Origin: an uncultured Bacteroidota bacterium | GTDB taxonomy: Bacteria; Bacteroidota; Bacteroidia; Chitinophagales; Chitinophagaceae | Direction: 5' to 3' | Assembly (NCBI GenBank): GCA_903879995.1 | Contig: CAIRNW010000333.1 | Location: 1-5,882, forward strand | DNA: 5,882 nucleotides | Shown here: positions 5,788 through 5,882 of the stretch, in pieces | How the letters are laid out: every line of letters begins with the position of its first letter | Position numbering within the stretch: the first letter of the stretch is position 1 | Translations under genes and position numbers: made by a program | The notes under the pieces: generated by a model | What the model saw: the letters and a program-made list of their open reading frames with translations, nothing else | The model's database searches: none | Told to the model about the DNA's origin: nothing

Positions 5788-5882
5788 TCACAGCTTTTCC
5801 AACAGTCCGCTTTTTCTGACTGTTCCGGCCTGCTCCCATTGCCACCGGTAAACACCTGCGGGCAGCAATGGCAGTTTCAGTA
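5788..5882 (-). CDS. 3' end of a secreted protein gene with T9SS-like C-terminus (partial)
   Basis: Reading the minus strand from the window edge gives 30 in-frame residues and then TGA (complement of 5788-5790). The peptide contains LPAGVYRWQWEQAG and ends KSGLLEKL. The LPAGVY-x-WQ pattern followed by a short Gly-turn strand and a final K-S-G-L-L-x-K-L strand is typical of the last two strands of T9SS type A sorting domains. The rest of the protein is outside the window, so its function cannot be told. The gene converges on gene 2, with the right repeat block between them, and its stop is 29 bases from the edge of copy B. The final 122 bases of the window are 57% GC by count (69/122), higher than the two complete genes (for example 24/60 at 4021-4080). 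Confidence 0.75.
   Translation of the reverse strand, partial: LKLPLLPAGVYRWQWEQAGTVRKSGLLEKL

Noticed and set aside
5375..5855. Long minus-strand frames of about 156 codons across the right repeat block
   Set aside because: Two overlapping frames are open at once in GC-rich repeat sequence, the residue composition is protein-unlike, and one runs out of frame over the T9SS-like gene end at 5788-5882.
1..5882. CRISPR array, tRNA, rRNA or known riboswitch
   Set aside because: No regularly spaced short repeats, cloverleaf with conserved T-loop, or recognisable RNA consensus was found on either strand.

Overview
The window looks like chromosomal DNA of a Bacteroidota bacterium, probably a free-living Saprospiria- or Chitinophagia-type lineage. 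The phylum call rests on three secreted proteins ending in type IX secretion (T9SS) C-terminal sorting domains, Bacteroidota-style signal peptides, absence of Shine-Dalgarno motifs, and one good match to the Bacteroidota promoter form TTTG-N20-TAnnTTTG. The class-level guess is recollection only.

Layout. Positions 1-529 are a GC-rich repeat block: an inverted end fragment (1-41), a short spacer with a hairpin, and a full repeat element (131-529, copy A). Positions 530-716 form the leader of the first gene, with a predicted promoter at 566-597. Gene 1 (717-3761) encodes a 1014-residue secreted M43/pappalysin-type zinc metalloprotease carrying a beta-solenoid, a helical segment and a T9SS tail. 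After 60 bases holding two adjacent inverted repeats comes gene 2 (3822-5321), a 499-residue secreted protein with seven propeller-like repeats and a T9SS tail. Positions 5334-5758 form a second repeat block with the same plan: an inverted end fragment (5334-5387) and a full element (5393-5758, copy B). On the minus strand at 5788-5882 lies the 3' end of a third gene whose product also ends like a T9SS cargo.

The two complete genes are probably co-transcribed. Both products should cross the inner membrane by Sec and the outer membrane by T9SS, ending on the surface or outside the cell. One is a probable protease; the other is a probable binding or structural partner of unknown target.

The most unusual feature is the repeat family. 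Each full copy is about 370-400 bp, has imperfect terminal inverted repeats of about 35-40 nt starting GTAC-poly(C)-GACCAAC, and contains a long hairpin (a perfect 22-bp stem in copy B; an extra, duplicated arm in copy A). Each copy is preceded by an inverted fragment of its own right end. The gene pair is AT-richer than its surroundings and is bracketed by inward-facing inverted copies with matching GTTTAC/GTAAAC tips, so it may be a cassette inserted between, or exchanged through, these repeats. The window contains no transposase, integrase, tRNA, rRNA or CRISPR array that I can recognise.
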